From Ralstonia sp. A12 (lineage in GTDB: Bacteria; Pseudomonadota; Gammaproteobacteria; Burkholderiales; Burkholderiaceae), in NCBI RefSeq assembly GCF_000801955.1, contig NZ_JSZO01000006.1:158957-222956 (forward strand): DNA of 64,000 nt. Reading direction: 5' to 3'. The notes beneath the pieces are model-generated. The model made no database searches. It saw nothing but the letters and a program-made list of their open reading frames with translations, and had not been told where the DNA came from. The stretch's first letter is position 1. Each line of letters begins with the position of its first letter. Positions 10,631 through 18,293 of this stretch are shown here, piece by piece. A program made the position numbers and the translations under genes.

Positions 10631-10834
10631 TTAGCCGAGCAGCTTGAACGCGTAGTTCGCCGCAGCAAACAGGATCGTCGCGGCCAGCAGCCACAGCAGC
10701 AAGCGCGGCACACCACTAGGCGGCAGGCGATGGCCTGCGGCGTTGGAACGGTCGCCAATGCGCCCACTCTGGGCGTTGCGGACATACATACCTCGGGACG
10801 CCCCTGCCGGGCGTCGTGCGTGACGCGTACTCAT
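10631..10834 (-). CDS. Small protein with a C-terminal membrane segment
   Basis: A 67-residue protein I do not recognise. The first 45 residues are polar and Arg-rich (MSTRHARRPAGASRG...); the last 20 form one hydrophobic helix (LLLWLLAATILFAAANYAFK), so it looks tail-anchored. The ATG at 10834 is supported by a GGAGG site nine bases upstream; a longer in-frame start at 10993 has no such site and would add a Cys-rich, unlikely extension. It converges on the FAD oxidoreductase with 12 bp between stops. Confidence 0.6.
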   Translation of the reverse strand: MSTRHARRPAGASRGMYVRNAQSGRIGDRSNAAGHRLPPSGVPRLLLWLLAATILFAAANYAFKLLG

Positions 10835-11191
10835 TCTTCGTTTCCTCCCTGCCCCATGGCTGACGCCCCGCCAGCGCCCTGTCGCTGGCGAAACACAGCA
10901 GCTTCTTAAGGCTGCCCAAACAAGACTCCCGTACTTCCCGTCTGGTCGGAACCGAAAAAGGCATCCGTCACGCCCTTTGGCGTGCGTAGGCACAGCGTTC
11001 CGCGTCGTTGCGCGGAATTTCGAGTTGAATCGTTATTTGTTATGGCACTACCCGACGCCACGAAATGTATCAAAGAATCCCCCTAATGGGGGGTACGAAT
11101 TTGAGGTATCACCGTTTGGATGATGCGCAGGAACGACGCTTGCGGACTGATTGAGGCCAAACCGACGTCATTGAACTGTCACGGAGTCATC
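10835..11191. other. 357-bp non-coding stretch between two divergent small genes
   Basis: No gene supported. It separates the tail-anchored small protein (leftward) from the proline-rich one (rightward), so it should hold both promoters. The only striking element is the C5/G6 hairpin at 11079-11093. I see no confident -35/-10 pair. Confidence 0.6.
11079..11093. promoter_or_regulatory. CCCCC-TAAT-GGGGGG inverted repeat
   Basis: A run of five C, TAAT, then six G in an otherwise AT-richer neighbourhood, about 100 bp before the proline-rich gene. It can be an operator for a dimeric regulator or a small hairpin; there is no T-run after it, so it is not a terminator. The binding factor is unknown. 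Confidence 0.4.
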
Positions 11192-11392
11192 ATGCCTTCC
11201 GTCCCGCCCCAACTGAGCTTGCGCGCGCACATTACGCCGCCGATGCCGCACGAGCCGCCGCCACACCCACCACCTGAAATGCCGCCCCCGGACGAGCCGT
11301 CTCACGACCCCGTCGGTGACCCGGAACCCTTAACACCGCCGATCGAACTGCCACCCGGCGAATTGCCCCCGGAAATCCCGCCCCAGCGCTAG
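11192..11392 (+). CDS. Proline-rich small protein (66 aa)
   Basis: Unrecognised 66-residue protein, about 40 percent proline by eye, with acidic repeats of the PPPE/PPDE/PPGE kind and no hydrophobic segment or cysteine. After a short N-terminal MPSVPPQLSLRAHI the rest is a disordered Pro-Glu tail. The ATG at 11192 has a GGAG site 5 bp upstream; an in-frame ATG at 11120 lacks one. High GC can create proline-rich frames by chance, but the ribosome site, the isolated position and the upstream dyad support a real gene. No signal peptide is visible. Confidence 0.5.
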   Translation: MPSVPPQLSLRAHITPPMPHEPPPHPPPEMPPPDEPSHDPVGDPEPLTPPIELPPGELPPEIPPQR

Positions 11393-11489
11393 TGCGCCGC
11401 GGTTTTCCGCATCGGCCATCTGATAGAATCGCGGCCTCCCAGGCATCCGGAGGCCGTTCGTCGCCTACCTGCCTGGGCAGCACGTGCAT

Positions 11490-11566
11490 CTGCCCATAGC
11501 TCAGTTGGATAGAGCATCGGCCTTCTAAGCCGACGGTCGGGGGTTCGAATCCCTCTGGGCAGGCCA
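11490..11566 (+). tRNA. tRNA-Arg (anticodon TCT)
   Basis: Full cloverleaf: acceptor CTGCCCA pairs with TGGGCAG, D-arm GCTCAGTTGGATAGAGC, anticodon loop CTTCTAA (TCT), T-loop TTCGAAT, with the CCA end encoded. It reads AGA codons, rare in this GC-rich genome. No integrase or duplicated 3' end follows, so it is not visibly used as an attachment site here. Confidence 0.97.
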
Positions 11567-11626
11567 AATTCCCTCATACATCAGAGCGCTTGAGCTACAT
11601 CGCCGCTCGCACCATCGCCCCAGAAC

Positions 11627-11709
11627 GTACCAATCGGAACAATATTCCGATTAATGGCCTTGACACTCCTTTGTCAATGTTTCTTATTGTTAATGTACCA
11701 ACCGGAACA
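11627..11709 (+). promoter_or_regulatory. Repeat-rich promoter region of the ankyrin gene
   Basis: A 15-base element, GTACCAATCGGAACA at 11627-11641, recurs with one change (GTACCAACCGGAACA) at 11695-11709. The first copy is part of a perfect 8-bp dyad AATCGGAA-N5-TTCCGATT (11632-11652). Between the copies lies a second dyad, TTGACA-N6-TGTCAA (11660-11677), whose left half is a consensus -35 hexamer. This looks like operators for one or two dimeric repressors flanking a promoter. The -10 is not clear. Confidence 0.5.
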
Positions 11710-11782
11710 GAGATGCGATAATCGCGCCCGCGCTGCGGGTCATCCGGCGGCGTGCTCAGCCAATCAACCAAGCTCATCCATC

Positions 11783-12829
11783 TTGAAGCGACTCCAACTC
11801 AAAACAACAGCTGCAAAGGCCACAGCATGCCTGCTGGCTGGTTTCGCCTTGCTCGCGCCGCTGACCGTGCAAGCCAAGCCTTCCTCGCTGGACGACAAAC
11901 TTGCCGCCACAGTCGAGCAATACGAGCAAAAGCCCAACGAAAAGAAACTGGCGGCCATCCGCGACCTGCTGGCCAAGGGCGCACGTGCGCACCGCGCGCA
12001 GCCGGCCGAATACGACGGCCCGCAAGGCATGTCCGCACTGGCGGTGGCCATCTCGAACAACGATGCCGACCTGGTCGACCTCCTGCTCACGCAGAAGAAT
12101 GATCTGGAGATCCCCGTCTATCGTGATCTGGGCAATCAGCCGCTGGTCTATGCCATCTCGGGCATCGACACCAACGGCAAGGCTTCGCCGCAAAACCTGC
12201 GCATCGTCAAAGCCCTGATTGCTGCGGGAGCCAACGTCAATGCATTGAACACCGACGGCAACAACACGCCGTTGCTGCAAGCATCGGGGCTGCGCCTCAA
12301 TGCCCCGAGCCTGGAGACCATGCGCCTGCTGCTGAGCGCCGGCGCCAACCCGAACCTGCGCAACCAGAATGGCGAGACCGCCCTCATGGGCATGGCTTCA
12401 GGCAGCCTGGATGCGACGAAGCTGCTGATCGGCGCTGGCATCGACGTGGGCGCGCGCTCCAAATCCGGCGCCACCGCGCTGAACTACGTGTGCGAACGCC
12501 ACGTCGATTTGCGCCGAAAACCTGACCCGCAGGCCAGCGAGCGCATCAAGCTGCTGCTCAAACCGGGCACCGACCTCAACTCGGTGGCGTGGATGAAGAC
12601 ATCGGGCGACGCACCGGTGCCGCTGGCATCGGCCGCACTGGTTGGCAACGCCGACTGCGTGCGTGCACTGATCCAGGCCGGCGCCAATCCGGACGCCCGG
12701 TACTACTCCGATGCTGTCGCCGCGGCGTCACCGGATCTCAAGAGCGTTACCGTGCGCAAGGACGTGCTGGCGAATCCGAGCTTCCACGATGACAGTACGC
12801 TGGCCATCTTCCGCAGCGTCAAGCGCTGA
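11783..12829 (+). CDS. Exported ankyrin-repeat protein
   Basis: A 348-residue ankyrin-repeat protein of unknown partner. From the TTG at 11783 it begins with a signal peptide (MKRLQLKTTAAKATACLLAG, then FALLAPLTVQAKPSS), so it is probably periplasmic. Four or five ankyrin units follow, e.g. VKALIAAGANVNALNTDGNN, MRLLLSAGANPNLRNQNGET, TKLLIGAGIDVGARSKSGAT and VRALIQAGANPDAR. The frame is open back to 11654, but that extension is not signal-like; the TTG start is inferred from the signal peptide, as no strong ribosome site is visible. The upstream repeats suggest regulated expression. In other bacteria, periplasmic ankyrin proteins sit near catalase or immunity genes; nothing like that is adjacent here. 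Confidence 0.8.
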   Translation: MKRLQLKTTAAKATACLLAGFALLAPLTVQAKPSSLDDKLAATVEQYEQKPNEKKLAAIRDLLAKGARAHRAQPAEYDGPQGMSALAVAISNNDADLVDLLLTQKNDLEIPVYRDLGNQPLVYAISGIDTNGKASPQNLRIVKALIAAGANVNALNTDGNNTPLLQASGLRLNAPSLETMRLLLSAGANPNLRNQNGETALMGMASGSLDATKLLIGAGIDVGARSKSGATALNYVCERHVDLRRKPDPQASERIKLLLKPGTDLNSVAWMKTSGDAPVPLASAALVGNADCVRALIQAGANPDARYYSDAVAAASPDLKSVTVRKDVLANPSFHDDSTLAIFRSVKR

Positions 12830-12857
12830 AGCGGAGGGGTGAACTCCCGTGCAAACC

Positions 12858-12890
12858 AGGGCGGCAGGCAATGGGCCTACCGCCCTTTTT
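12858..12890 (+). terminator. Terminator after the ankyrin gene
   Basis: Stem AGGGCGG...AGGC with GCCT...CCGCCCT (12858-12886), each arm carrying one bulged base, followed directly by TTTTT. Confidence 0.8.
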
Positions 12891-13006
12891 CTTTGGCGAC
12901 AACGGCACACCAGGTGCCTCAAGACTGGTCTCGGTTGAATACAATCCGCGTCAGCAAAGACGCCGTAGAAGACGACCGCGTCGCCTCTCAACCGATACGG
13001 AAGCCC

Positions 13007-13450
13007 ATGGTCCAACTCCGACCCTCCACCCCATCAGACGCCACCCGCGTACTGGAAATCTGGCGCAGCGCCGTCGAAGCAACGCACCACTTCCTCAGCC
13101 CCGAAGATCGCCTCGCCATTGAATCGGAAGTCGCCACGTTCCTTCCCGGCGCGTCGCTGGAACTCGCCGTGAATGCCGCCGACGTGGCAATCGGCTTCAT
13201 GCTGCTCAGCGCGAATCACATGGAAGCGCTATTCATCGACGCGAGCCATCGCGGGTCGGGTGTTGGCCGCTACCTAGTGGAAGCAGCGCTCAGACGTCAT
13301 CCGAACCTGACCGTCGACGTGAACGAACAGAACACGCAAGCCGTTGGCTTCTATGAGCGCATGGGCTTTGAGCGCTGCGGCCGATCAACGCTGGATGGCC
13401 AAGGGCGGCCTTACCCGCTGATCCACCTGCGCTATCGGCCGGCCTCATGA
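13007..13450 (+). CDS. GNAT-family N-acetyltransferase (YjaB-like)
   Basis: A 147-residue single-domain GNAT. The acetyl-CoA loop is SHRGSGVGRYLVEAAL (about 84-99), followed by LTVDVNEQNTQAVGFYERMGF, the usual motif B. The N-terminal RPSTPSDATRVLEIWRSAV resembles the YjaB group, whose substrate is not well defined. The ATG at 13007 is selected as it fits the domain start; the frame continues upstream but without domain sense. It converges with the MFS gene, with 10 bp between stops. Confidence 0.82.
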   Translation: MVQLRPSTPSDATRVLEIWRSAVEATHHFLSPEDRLAIESEVATFLPGASLELAVNAADVAIGFMLLSANHMEALFIDASHRGSGVGRYLVEAALRRHPNLTVDVNEQNTQAVGFYERMGFERCGRSTLDGQGRPYPLIHLRYRPAS

Positions 13451-13460
13451 ACTCACGTGG

Positions 13461-14675
13461 TTACGCGGCCGGAAAACCATCGCGTCTCGCCAACCACACC
13501 ACAGCCCACGCGGCCACAAGCAACACCAGCAGTACCGGAACAAACGCGCCGACCCCAAGCTGTTCAAGCAGCACGCCGCCAACCATGCCGCCGCCGGCAA
13601 TCGCCGCGTTCCAGGTGGTGACCAGCATGGATTGCGCGACATCCGCGGCGTCCCCCGCCGTCTTGGCAAGCGCCGTCTGGAAAAGCGTTGGCATCCCGCC
13701 AAACGCCAGCCCCCAGGCCGCCACCGCCAGATAGACGAAAGCTGGCGCGCGGCCCGCCCAGCCCAGCACCACGGTGGCCGCACCAAACAGCAACAAGCTG
13801 GCAAGGGTCAGGCTGCGCAAATGCCGATCGATCAGGGCACCAACGCCGCCGATACCTGCAAGCGATGCGATGCCGAACACCAGCAGCACCCGATCGATCT
13901 GCTCGTCCAACTTCGCCGTCGCAAGAAAGGGCGCGATGTAGGTGTAGAGAATGTTGTGCGCGAGCACAAACGTCAGCACCGCGAACAAGACAGGCCGCAC
14001 GCCGGGGATGAGGAATGTGGCACGCAACGACAGCGGCCGCTTGGCGGCAAGGCCGGCGAAATCCGGCACCTGTACGCGAACCCAGACGATCAGGATCACC
14101 GCCAGCGCGCTCATGATCCCGAAACCGGCACGCCACCCCATCACGCTGCCAAGAAACGTACCGACGGGCACCCCCAAGGACAGCGCCAGCGGCGCGCCCA
14201 GCATGGCGACGGCAATTGCACGCCCCTGTTGATGCACGGCGACCATGCGTGCTGCGTATCCGGCCGCGAGCGCCCACAGCAGGCCCGCTGACACACCCGC
14301 CACGAACCGCGCCAGCATGGTCAGGGCATAGCTCGTCGAGAACGCCGTCACCGTATTGGCAAATGCAAAGCCGACGATAGCGGCGAGCAACAACGGTCTG
14401 CGCCGCAACCGTTGCGTGAATGCCGTCAGCGGGATGGCCGCCACCAAAGACCCAATGGCGTAGATCGTGACAAGCTGGCCAACCAGCGCCTCGGAAACCC
14501 CCAGCCCGCTGGCCATGAGTGGCAACAAACCTGCCGGCAGCGCTTCGGTCAGAACGGTGATGAATGCGGCCATTGCAAGTGCCAGCAGCGGGCCCATGGG
14601 CAAGCAGCCCGTAGCGCGGGAGGGTGCACCACCCTGCTCGCTTGGCCGCAGCGCAAGCTCCTTTGTGGTCCGCAT
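13461..14675 (-). CDS. MFS efflux transporter
   Basis: A 404-residue major facilitator with about 12 hydrophobic helices, of the sugar-efflux/drug-proton antiporter type (AraJ/YdhP-like): an ALPAGLLPLMASGLGVSEAL opening, and a loop motif A resembling TAFTQRLRRRPLLLAA between helices 2 and 3. The substrate is unknown. Its ATG is embedded in the stop codon of the serine-hydrolase remnant (TGATG), so ribosomes that translate the remnant probably re-initiate here. The LysR gene on the other side of the remnant is the likely regulator. Confidence 0.88.
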   Translation of the reverse strand: MRTTKELALRPSEQGGAPSRATGCLPMGPLLALAMAAFITVLTEALPAGLLPLMASGLGVSEALVGQLVTIYAIGSLVAAIPLTAFTQRLRRRPLLLAAIVGFAFANTVTAFSTSYALTMLARFVAGVSAGLLWALAAGYAARMVAVHQQGRAIAVAMLGAPLALSLGVPVGTFLGSVMGWRAGFGIMSALAVILIVWVRVQVPDFAGLAAKRPLSLRATFLIPGVRPVLFAVLTFVLAHNILYTYIAPFLATAKLDEQIDRVLLVFGIASLAGIGGVGALIDRHLRSLTLASLLLFGAATVVLGWAGRAPAFVYLAVAAWGLAFGGMPTLFQTALAKTAGDAADVAQSMLVTTWNAAIAGGGMVGGVLLEQLGVGAFVPVLLVLLVAAWAVVWLARRDGFPAA

Positions 14676-14947
14676 CAGCGCACCTCCTGCAGATCGGTCA
14701 GCGCGACAGTGTGACTGAGCAATTGCCGCGACGTGATGTACTCGGGCCGCCCATCGGCCAAACGCGGCCGGAAATCCGGAAGGTAGCGATCAACGCCCTC
14801 ATCGAGATCCAAACGCCCCCGCGCGACCAGCACAACGGCACCGACCAGCCGCTGCGCGTCGATGGCCTGTTGAACAACACGTTGGATACGTTCGTGCAGA
14901 AGCGCGGATGGGGCCTCGGCGCGCTGCAGAAGAGCGGAAGCGGACAA
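14675..14947 (-). pseudogene. Serine hydrolase (beta-lactamase class C-like) remnant with internal deletion
   Basis: The 90-residue frame opens like a complete class C-type hydrolase (ERIQRVVQQAIDAQRLVGAV, then VLVAR) but jumps directly into RLDLDEGVDRYLPDFRPRLA, a segment normally 40-50 residues further on. The missing part should hold the catalytic SxxK serine. It then ends soon after LLSHT, where a full protein would continue for some 300 residues. So there are two deletions. The TTG start with AAGGAG 6 bp upstream is intact, and the stop overlaps the MFS start (TGATG). It cannot be catalytic; it may survive as a translated leader for the MFS gene. Confidence 0.75.
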
Positions 14948-15062
14948 GGTGAACTCCTTTCTCGATCAGACTTCCGCCACGATAGAAAGCCCACGATTCA
15001 AGAAAAAGTGGGGTAGATTTCACTTCTATCAGGACATGGATGTCCGCAATCGAGGACGCACC

Positions 15063-16013
15063 TTGGATAGCCTCAACAACTTTGTCGTGTTCGTGCAGGT
15101 GGCTGAGACACGCAGTTTTGTTGCCGCCGGCCGGTTGCTGGGCGTGTCGGCATCTGCCATCGGCAAGAGCATGGCAAGGCTGGAAAACCGGCTTGGCGTA
15201 CGTCTCTTTCATCGCAGCACACGCAGCGTGACCTTGACCGCCGAGGGCACGTTGTTCCTAGAGCGCAGCCGCCGCATCCTGTGCGAAATCGAGGCCGCAG
15301 AGCTGGAGTTGTGTCAGGCCAACGGAGCACCTCGCGGCCGCCTGCGCGTCAGCCTGCCGTTGGTCAGTTCGCTGGTCCTGCCGGTACTCAGCGACTTCAT
15401 GCGCATGTATCCCGACATCGAACTGGACCTCGACTTCACAGACCGGCTGGTCGATGTCATCGAAGAGGGTTTCGATGCCGTGGTTCGCACGGGCACGCCC
15501 GCCGACTCGCGGCTTTCGGCGCGCAGGCTCGGTACGTATCAGGCCATGCTGGTCGCCTCCCCCGCGTATCTGGCACAGCGCGGCACGCCCAAGGTGCCGG
15601 CCGATCTGCTCAACCACACCTGCCTGCACTATCGCCTCCCCAACAGCGGCAAGCTGGAGCCCTGGCCATTGCGTCGCGCGCCGGGCGAACCTGAGTTGGT
15701 GCTCCCGACATCGATGATCTGCAACAACATCGAGGCGCGCCTGTGCTTTGCGTTGCAAGGTCTGGGGATTGCGTTCCTGCCGGATTTCTCGATCCGGAAA
15801 GTATTGGCCGATGGCCAACTGTGCCCGGTCTTGGCGGATCACTTGGAGTGGAAGGGAACCTTCAACGTGCTGTGGCCTGCCAGCAAGCACCCTTCCCCCA
15901 AGGTCCGGGCGTTGGTCGATTTTTTGTGCGAGCGCGTGTTCCCCGCTGACAGCGCGGCAACACCCTCGCCTCGCTTGGCCGAAGCCCGTCGCACCCGCCA
16001 GAAATCGCGCTAG
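15063..16013 (+). CDS. LysR-family regulator (divergent from hydrolase remnant/MFS)
   Basis: A 316-residue LysR regulator: winged helix-turn-helix at residues 1-60 (FVQVAETRSFVAAGRLLGVS, SAIGKSMARLENRLGVRLFH), then the periplasmic-binding-like effector domain (about 90-295). The N-terminal MDSLNNFVVFV is the canonical length if the TTG at 15063 is used, with GAGG 8 bp upstream; the ATG at 15036 is an alternative with a poorly spaced site. It is divergent from the remnant and MFS genes. A widely spaced inverted repeat GATAGAA (14981-14987)/TTCTATC (15024-15030) in the gap could be part of its binding region. Confidence 0.88.
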   Translation: MDSLNNFVVFVQVAETRSFVAAGRLLGVSASAIGKSMARLENRLGVRLFHRSTRSVTLTAEGTLFLERSRRILCEIEAAELELCQANGAPRGRLRVSLPLVSSLVLPVLSDFMRMYPDIELDLDFTDRLVDVIEEGFDAVVRTGTPADSRLSARRLGTYQAMLVASPAYLAQRGTPKVPADLLNHTCLHYRLPNSGKLEPWPLRRAPGEPELVLPTSMICNNIEARLCFALQGLGIAFLPDFSIRKVLADGQLCPVLADHLEWKGTFNVLWPASKHPSPKVRALVDFLCERVFPADSAATPSPRLAEARRTRQKSR

Positions 16014-16052
16014 TCGGTGCTCCGTGCCCGGCGCTGGTGATGACGAGCGTCG

Positions 16053-16709
16053 TCAACCAAAGACCCCCATGAGGGCGTGACGCAGCAACAGCGCGGCCAG
16101 CACCAGCATGGTCGACCCGATCAGGCCATCCAGCACCTGCCACGCTCTGGGCTTGGCAAACCACGGGGCCAGCCAGCGCGCGCCAAACCCGAGCACCACA
16201 AACCAGAGCACGCTGGCTGAACTGGCTCCCGCCACAAACCAGCCGCGCAACGCCACCGGATGCTGAGCGCCAATGCTGCCCACCAGCAGCACTGTATCGA
16301 GATAAACGTGGGGATTGAGCAGCGTGAATGCCGCCGCCTGCGCCAGTGCAGCACCCCGGCTCAATCCATCGCCACTTTCAGACACCTGCAATTGGCTGGC
16401 ATGCCGCGCCCGTTGCAGCGCCCGCCATCCGTACACCGCCAGAAAGGCCGCACCTGCCAATGACATTGCGGTGGCGAGGCCAGGGCGCTCACCCAGGGCC
16501 TGAGCCATGCCCATGACGCCAGCGGTCAACAGCAACGCATCCATCACCGCGCAGAACAGCACTACGGTGCCCACATGCTCACGACGCAGCCCCTGGCGCA
16601 GCACAAACGCGTTCTGCGCGCCAATGGCGACGATCAACCCCAGACACAAGACCAAGCCTTGAAGGGAGACAGATAACGCCAGCGAAGTGGGAGTCAGAAA
16701 GGTATCCAT
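16053..16709 (-). CDS. LysE/ArgO-family amino-acid exporter
   Basis: A 218-residue inner-membrane exporter of the LysE/ArgO group with five or six hydrophobic segments; GLIVAIGAQNAFVLRQGLRR at about 25-44 and LLNPHVYLDTVLLVGSIGAQ are the family hallmarks. It probably exports arginine and/or lysine. The start at 16709 is 73 bp from the divergent ArgP-type regulator; in E. coli ArgP activates argO, and the same pairing here supports both calls. The promoter gap contains a good LysR-type dyad. Confidence 0.9.
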   Translation of the reverse strand: MDTFLTPTSLALSVSLQGLVLCLGLIVAIGAQNAFVLRQGLRREHVGTVVLFCAVMDALLLTAGVMGMAQALGERPGLATAMSLAGAAFLAVYGWRALQRARHASQLQVSESGDGLSRGAALAQAAAFTLLNPHVYLDTVLLVGSIGAQHPVALRGWFVAGASSASVLWFVVLGFGARWLAPWFAKPRAWQVLDGLIGSTMLVLAALLLRHALMGVFG

Positions 16710-16734
16710 GCGCGCAGCTTGCCCGCGCGCATCA

Positions 16735-16760
16735 ATGAAGACAAACTATCTTCTCTTCAT
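16735..16760. promoter_or_regulatory. LysR-type operator between exporter and argP
   Basis: Perfect 7-bp dyad ATGAAGA (16735-16741) N12 TCTTCAT (16754-16760). Its geometry fits the T-N11-A LysR recognition site, and it lies in the divergent gap where ArgP should act on the exporter promoter and its own. Confidence 0.6.
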
Positions 16761-16782
16761 TCAGTTTAGTTTTACTTACCTT

Positions 16783-17679
16783 ATGCTGGATTACTCCGCG
16801 CTATCTGCGTTGGCCGCTGTGGTTCGGGAAGGCAGTTTCGAGCGTGCTGCCCGCACGCTCCACGTCACGCCATCAGCGATTTCACAGCGCATTCGGCTGC
16901 TGGAAGAACGCGTGGGCTGCGCGCTGGTCGTGCGCGATCAACCCTGCCGTGCAACAGAGACAGGGCGACAGCTTTGCCAGCATGTCGACCGTGTCCGATT
17001 GCTCGAACAGGAGTTGCAAGGCGCCCTACCCGTACTGGCGCCGGAGGGCATTGCGCGGGTGCCGCTGCCCGTTGCCGTGAATGCCGACAGCCTGGCCACC
17101 TGGCTCGCCCCTGCCATCGCTGCCTTTGGCGCACAGCATCCAGTGCTGATGGAGGTGGCCGTGGATGACCAAGACCACACCACGGAATGGCTGCGCAGCG
17201 GCGCCGTGCTCGCCGCCGTGACTGCCACGGCCCGCCCGGCTGCGGGCTGCAACAGCCAGCCGCTGGGCGCCATGCGCTACCTCGCAGCCGCCAGTCCGGC
17301 ATTCGTGCAACGTCATTTCGCGGATGGGGTCGGCGCCGGCAGCTTGGCCCGCGCCCCCAGCCTGCTGTTCAACACCAAGGACGAATTGCAGGCGCGCTGG
17401 GCACGGCGCCTGTGCCATCGGCATGTCGATCTGCCCCGGCACATGCTGCCCTCGCCCCAGGCCTTTGTGGCGGCGGCCGTTGCAGGCATGGGATGGGGCC
17501 TGCATCCGCAGGCGCTGATCGCCTCGCACCTCAAAAACGGCTCGCTGGTTGAGCTGGTGCCTGACACCCCGCTGGATGTGCCGCTTCACTGGCAATACGC
17601 GCGGGCGGCGTCGGCGTTGCTCGATGGGTTGAGCCGCAACGTTCTGGCTGCCGCACACGCTGCCTTGCTGCCCGCCTGA
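16783..17679 (+). CDS. argP: ArgP/IciA-type LysR regulator
   Basis: A 298-residue LysR regulator whose first residues MLDYSALSALAAVVREGSFE and helix TPSAISQRIRLLEERVG match the ArgP (IciA) branch, which senses arginine and lysine and activates argO. The effector domain follows from about residue 90. The ATG at 16783 matches the family start; the frame is open about 30 codons further upstream. It is divergent from the LysE/ArgO exporter. Downstream, at 17704-17743, GGAAACGA and TCGTTTCC can pair, but without a T-run. Confidence 0.85.
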   Translation: MLDYSALSALAAVVREGSFERAARTLHVTPSAISQRIRLLEERVGCALVVRDQPCRATETGRQLCQHVDRVRLLEQELQGALPVLAPEGIARVPLPVAVNADSLATWLAPAIAAFGAQHPVLMEVAVDDQDHTTEWLRSGAVLAAVTATARPAAGCNSQPLGAMRYLAAASPAFVQRHFADGVGAGSLARAPSLLFNTKDELQARWARRLCHRHVDLPRHMLPSPQAFVAAAVAGMGWGLHPQALIASHLKNGSLVELVPDTPLDVPLHWQYARAASALLDGLSRNVLAAAHAALLPA

Positions 17680-17828
17680 GCGGCGTCACTGCACAGGATT
17701 GCGGGAAACGATGCGGCGCCCTGCCCGCAACGAAGTCGTTTCCAATTGTTACTGGCGTGAGGCATGGTCGACTTGGCGCAAGCACAAAGGGTGGTGCGAG
17801 AACCAATTGCGGCAGTACAGTGCATGCC

Positions 17829-18269
17829 ATGAAGCCCGCCCTCTACGCCCCGTCCCTCGTCCTGCTGGCCTTGCTTGCCGCATGCGGATCGCCCGCGCCG
17901 TCGCAACAGCAGCTTGCCGATCAGGCCAATGCAGGCAACACGGCCAGCACCAGTGATGCCGGTAACGGCTGGCAAGCGCTGCGCGTTCGCTATTTCGACT
18001 GCGTCCAGCACCGCGCGGACGAGCAGGCGCTCAGTCAGGCGGATACCAAAGCAGTGGTGTCATCCGTGCTGGACGCGTGCGAAGGGGAGCTCAAGACCAT
18101 GCACGACGCCTTCCACGACTATCTCAGCGCGCAGATGGTGTCGTCCCACGGCAAATCGGGCGCGCGCCAGGCGGCCAATCAGGTCACCGAGAGCTCACGC
18201 GAGAAGGCACGCGTGTTCGCAACGGACTACGTGAAGTACGCGCGCTATCAGCAGGCCAAGGCACGCTGA
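17829..18269 (+). CDS. Predicted lipoprotein, function unknown
   Basis: A 146-residue protein with a lipoprotein signal: MKPALYAPSLVLLALLAACG, lipobox LAAC with Cys at residue 19. The mature part is polar and largely helical (about 45-140), with two further cysteines (YFDCVQ and DACEGE) that could pair in the periplasm. I do not recognise the family. The ATG at 17829 is chosen because it begins the signal sequence. It converges with the aldo-keto reductase gene, with 24 bp between stops. Confidence 0.7.
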   Translation: MKPALYAPSLVLLALLAACGSPAPSQQQLADQANAGNTASTSDAGNGWQALRVRYFDCVQHRADEQALSQADTKAVVSSVLDACEGELKTMHDAFHDYLSAQMVSSHGKSGARQAANQVTESSREKARVFATDYVKYARYQQAKAR

Positions 18270-18293
18270 GCGCTGCATGCCCGGCTGACAGGT

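Noticed and set aside
11490..11782. tRNA-Arg as an integration site for a mobile island
   Set aside because: No integrase, no second copy of the tRNA 3' end, and downstream genes have ordinary composition.
14675..14947. Reading the 90-aa frame as a functional small serine hydrolase
   Set aside because: The catalytic serine region and the whole second half of the fold are missing.
17704..17743. GGAAACGA/TCGTTTCC inverted repeat as a terminator after argP
   Set aside because: The arms are 24 bases apart and no T-run follows; kept only as a note in the argP entry.
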